A stretch of DNA of 64,000 nucleotides from the NCBI GenBank assembly GCA_028288025.1, contig JAQBOM010000037.1, positions 112,061-176,060 on the forward strand. The letters run 5' to 3'. Positions within the stretch are counted from its first letter, which is position 1. Each line of letters opens with the position of its first letter. Under the pieces are notes generated by a model that searched no databases, was not told the DNA's origin, and was given only the letters and a program-made list of their open reading frames with translations. Below, piece after piece: positions 62,374 to 64,000 of this stretch. Source of the stretch: Mucilaginibacter sp. (GTDB lineage Bacteria; Bacteroidota; Bacteroidia; Sphingobacteriales; Sphingobacteriaceae). A program made the translations under genes and the position numbers.

Positions 62374-64000
62374 ATGATTGCTAAAACGATTTACGAAGCC
62401 TGTGTCACCAGGATATTACTGCCCGGTTTATTTCTTTTTATTGTTAATATAACCTGTGCTCAGGTTGTACTGCCTGCCTGTTTTACCGATAACATGGTTT
62501 TACAACAGCAAACGAAAGTAAACCTTTGGGGAACTGAAACCCCGGGTATAAACTTTATCATTACCACTTCATGGAGCAACAACATCTATAAAGTAAAGAC
62601 GGATGCACAAGGTAACTGGAAAATAAAAGTAAGCACCCCAATTTATGGCGGACCTTATACCATTACCTTTAATGACGGCAAAATAACAGCGCTGAAAAAT
62701 ATTTTAATAGGGGAGGTTTGGGTATGCTCAGGGCAATCAAATATGGAGATGCAGTTAACCGGTTTTTATGGCGATGTGCTGAACGTGAACGATGAATTGG
62801 CCGACGCGGCTAATTATCCTGAAATACGGATGCTGAAAATTGACAATAAAACCAGCTTTACACCAATATCCAATGTGCAAACTAAACGCGGCTGGGCAAT
62901 ATGCGACCCCAAAACGGTACGCGATTTCTCCGCCGTCGCTTATTTTTTTGCAAAAAATTTATTTGCGGCTAAGCATATACCCGTAGGTGTCATCAATAGC
63001 ACATGGGGCGGCACCGTTGCCGAAGCCTGGACCAGCGGCGGCGCCTTAAAAACAATGCCTGTCTTTACACCATTTGTCAATGCCGCAGAAGGTGGTCTTA
63101 CGCAGCAAAAACTCGATCAGCGTTATCAAACGGAAGTAAGAGGGTGGATTGATACATTAAATACAAAAGACCCGGGTTTTCTGCAATATAAACCACTTTG
63201 GGCCGGACCTGGTTTTGACGATTCTGCATGGCAAAAAATGACGTTGCCTGTTTACTGGGAGCAGGCTGGTGTTCCGGATTATGACGGTACTATGTGGTTC
63301 AGAAAAAAGGTACTCATTCCCGCGGCATGGGCCGGCAGGGACTTAAAACTGAACATGGGCGGTATTGATGATTACGACGTTTCTTATTTCAACGGCGCGG
63401 AAATAGGGCATACGGAATCGTTTTTTTATAAACGCAGCTATACGATACCCGGCAGCCTGGTAAAAACCGGCGAAAATACCATAGCCGTACGCGTTTTTGA
63501 TAATGGCGGCCTTGGCGGTATAAATAAGGGTCCATTGCAATTGTCGTTGGCAACGGATACTACCGGTCAAATTGATCTGGCGGGAAATTGGGTTTACCAC
63601 AAGGCCAATGTGCTTCCGCAATTGCCGCAACCGCCTTCACTGTCAAACAGTCCTAACCGGCCAACGCTTATTTATAATGCTATGATAAACCCCATTTTAC
63701 CCTATACTATAAAAGGGGTAATATGGTACCAGGGTGAAAGTAACGCCGACAGGGCCCCGCAATACCGCCAGCTCTTCCCGCTGTTAATTAATGATTGGCG
63801 GCAGAAATGGGGCGAAGGCAACTTCCCGTTTTATTTTGTGCAGATAGCCAACTATAACGCCATCGGCCAGCCGCCCGCTGCCGACTGGCCAGCCCTGCGC
63901 GATGCCCAGTTAAGCACGCTTAGCCTGCCTAATACAGGCATGGCGGTAACCATTGATATTGGCGACGCCAACCGTATACACCCGCAAAACAAGCAGGAAG
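62374..64000 (+). CDS. Sialate O-acetylesterase, N-terminal part, runs off the window
   Basis: An ORF open from the ATG at 62374 to the end (542 codons, no stop), absent from the track for that reason. A signal peptide (ILLPGLFLFIVNITCA) is followed by LPACFTDNMVLQQQTKVNLW, the SGNH-type nucleophile block VWVCSGQSNMEMQL, a galactose-binding-like insert (MWFRKKVLIPAAW, DYDVSYFNGAEIGHTE), and GVIWYQGESNADRAPQYRQL. Such enzymes remove O-acetyl groups from sialic acids or other sugars. The catalytic Asp-His pair should lie near or beyond the window end (HPQNKQE is visible). Confidence 0.93.
   Translation, partial: MIAKTIYEACVTRILLPGLFLFIVNITCAQVVLPACFTDNMVLQQQTKVNLWGTETPGINFIITTSWSNNIYKVKTDAQGNWKIKVSTPIYGGPYTITFNDGKITALKNILIGEVWVCSGQSNMEMQLTGFYGDVLNVNDELADAANYPEIRMLKIDNKTSFTPISNVQTKRGWAICDPKTVRDFSAVAYFFAKNLFAAKHIPVGVINSTWGGTVAEAWTSGGALKTMPVFTPFVNAAEGGLTQQKLDQRYQTEVRGWIDTLNTKDPGFLQYKPLWAGPGFDDSAWQKMTLPVYWEQAGVPDYDGTMWFRKKVLIPAAWAGRDLKLNMGGIDDYDVSYFNGAEIGHTESFFYKRSYTIPGSLVKTGENTIAVRVFDNGGLGGINKGPLQLSLATDTTGQIDLAGNWVYHKANVLPQLPQPPSLSNSPNRPTLIYNAMINPILPYTIKGVIWYQGESNADRAPQYRQLFPLLINDWRQKWGEGNFPFYFVQIANYNAIGQPPAADWPALRDAQLSTLSLPNTGMAVTIDIGDANRIHPQNKQE

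Overview
The window looks like chromosomal DNA of a Bacteroidota bacterium, most probably of the family Sphingobacteriaceae (Mucilaginibacter- or Pedobacter-like). The genus is an inference from protein style; no search was possible. The evidence is the Bacteroidetes promoter consensus TTTG-N18/19-TAnnTTTG in front of several genes, the near absence of Shine-Dalgarno sites, Bacteroidetes families (DUF5723, DUF3857-transglutaminase, GH92, GT2 dolichyl-phosphate-mannose type synthase), HAD-IGPD fused HisB, an Nramp-UspA fusion, and a lysyl-tRNA synthetase with a C-terminal extension. I see no transposase, phage, plasmid or CRISPR signal. Most of the window is housekeeping DNA with short intergenic spacers.

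Layout. 0-5.2 kb: end of a cytochrome c biogenesis gene, a PhyH-type dioxygenase, rpoN, mscL, a ChaN-like protein, then rpmH-rnpA-yidD. 5.3-14.5 kb: tsaB, an outer-membrane DUF5723 protein, a membrane-anchored unknown, DUF423, priA, two tandem small lipoproteins, pcm and smpB. 14.5-17.7 kb: a manganese module (mntR and an mntH-USP fusion with a palindromic operator over the promoter) beside an Lrp regulator. 17.8-24 kb: ung, lysS, a HAD hydrolase and an acyl-CoA synthetase. 24-30.2 kb: histidine operon hisG-D-C-B-H-A, preceded by an unannotated 20-codon leader ORF with seven His codons. 30.2-38 kb: accessory-looking genes (GT-C-like membrane protein, gmhB, lipoprotein, MpaB/DUF2236, acyltransferase, several very small ORFs) and the only long gene-poor stretch (33.3-34.2 kb). 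38-49 kb: mutS, NlpC/P60 lipoprotein, TMEM175-like channel, two DUF3857-transglutaminase paralogues, an exonuclease, queG. 49-59.5 kb: polysaccharide deacetylase, Gfo/Idh/MocA oxidoreductase, ruvB, a GT2 synthase, a peptide transporter, thiolase, a 7TM-HD phosphohydrolase. 59.6-64 kb: tRNA-Ser(GCU) with its own promoter and terminator, a GH92 mannosidase and the start of a sialate O-acetylesterase.

The most interesting observations: (1) a His-codon-rich leader peptide with nested RNA hairpins upstream of hisG, which looks like ribosome-mediated attenuation of the his operon; (2) a recurring arrangement in which the TAnnTTTG promoter box lies only 4-8 nt before the start codon, predicting leaderless or near-leaderless mRNAs; (3) many intergenic spacers filled with short-word repeats or long near-perfect palindromes, of several unrelated families; (4) a his operon without hisF and hisI/E; (5) a DUF3857-transglutaminase pair in which one copy keeps the Cys-His-Asp triad and the other has lost Cys and His.
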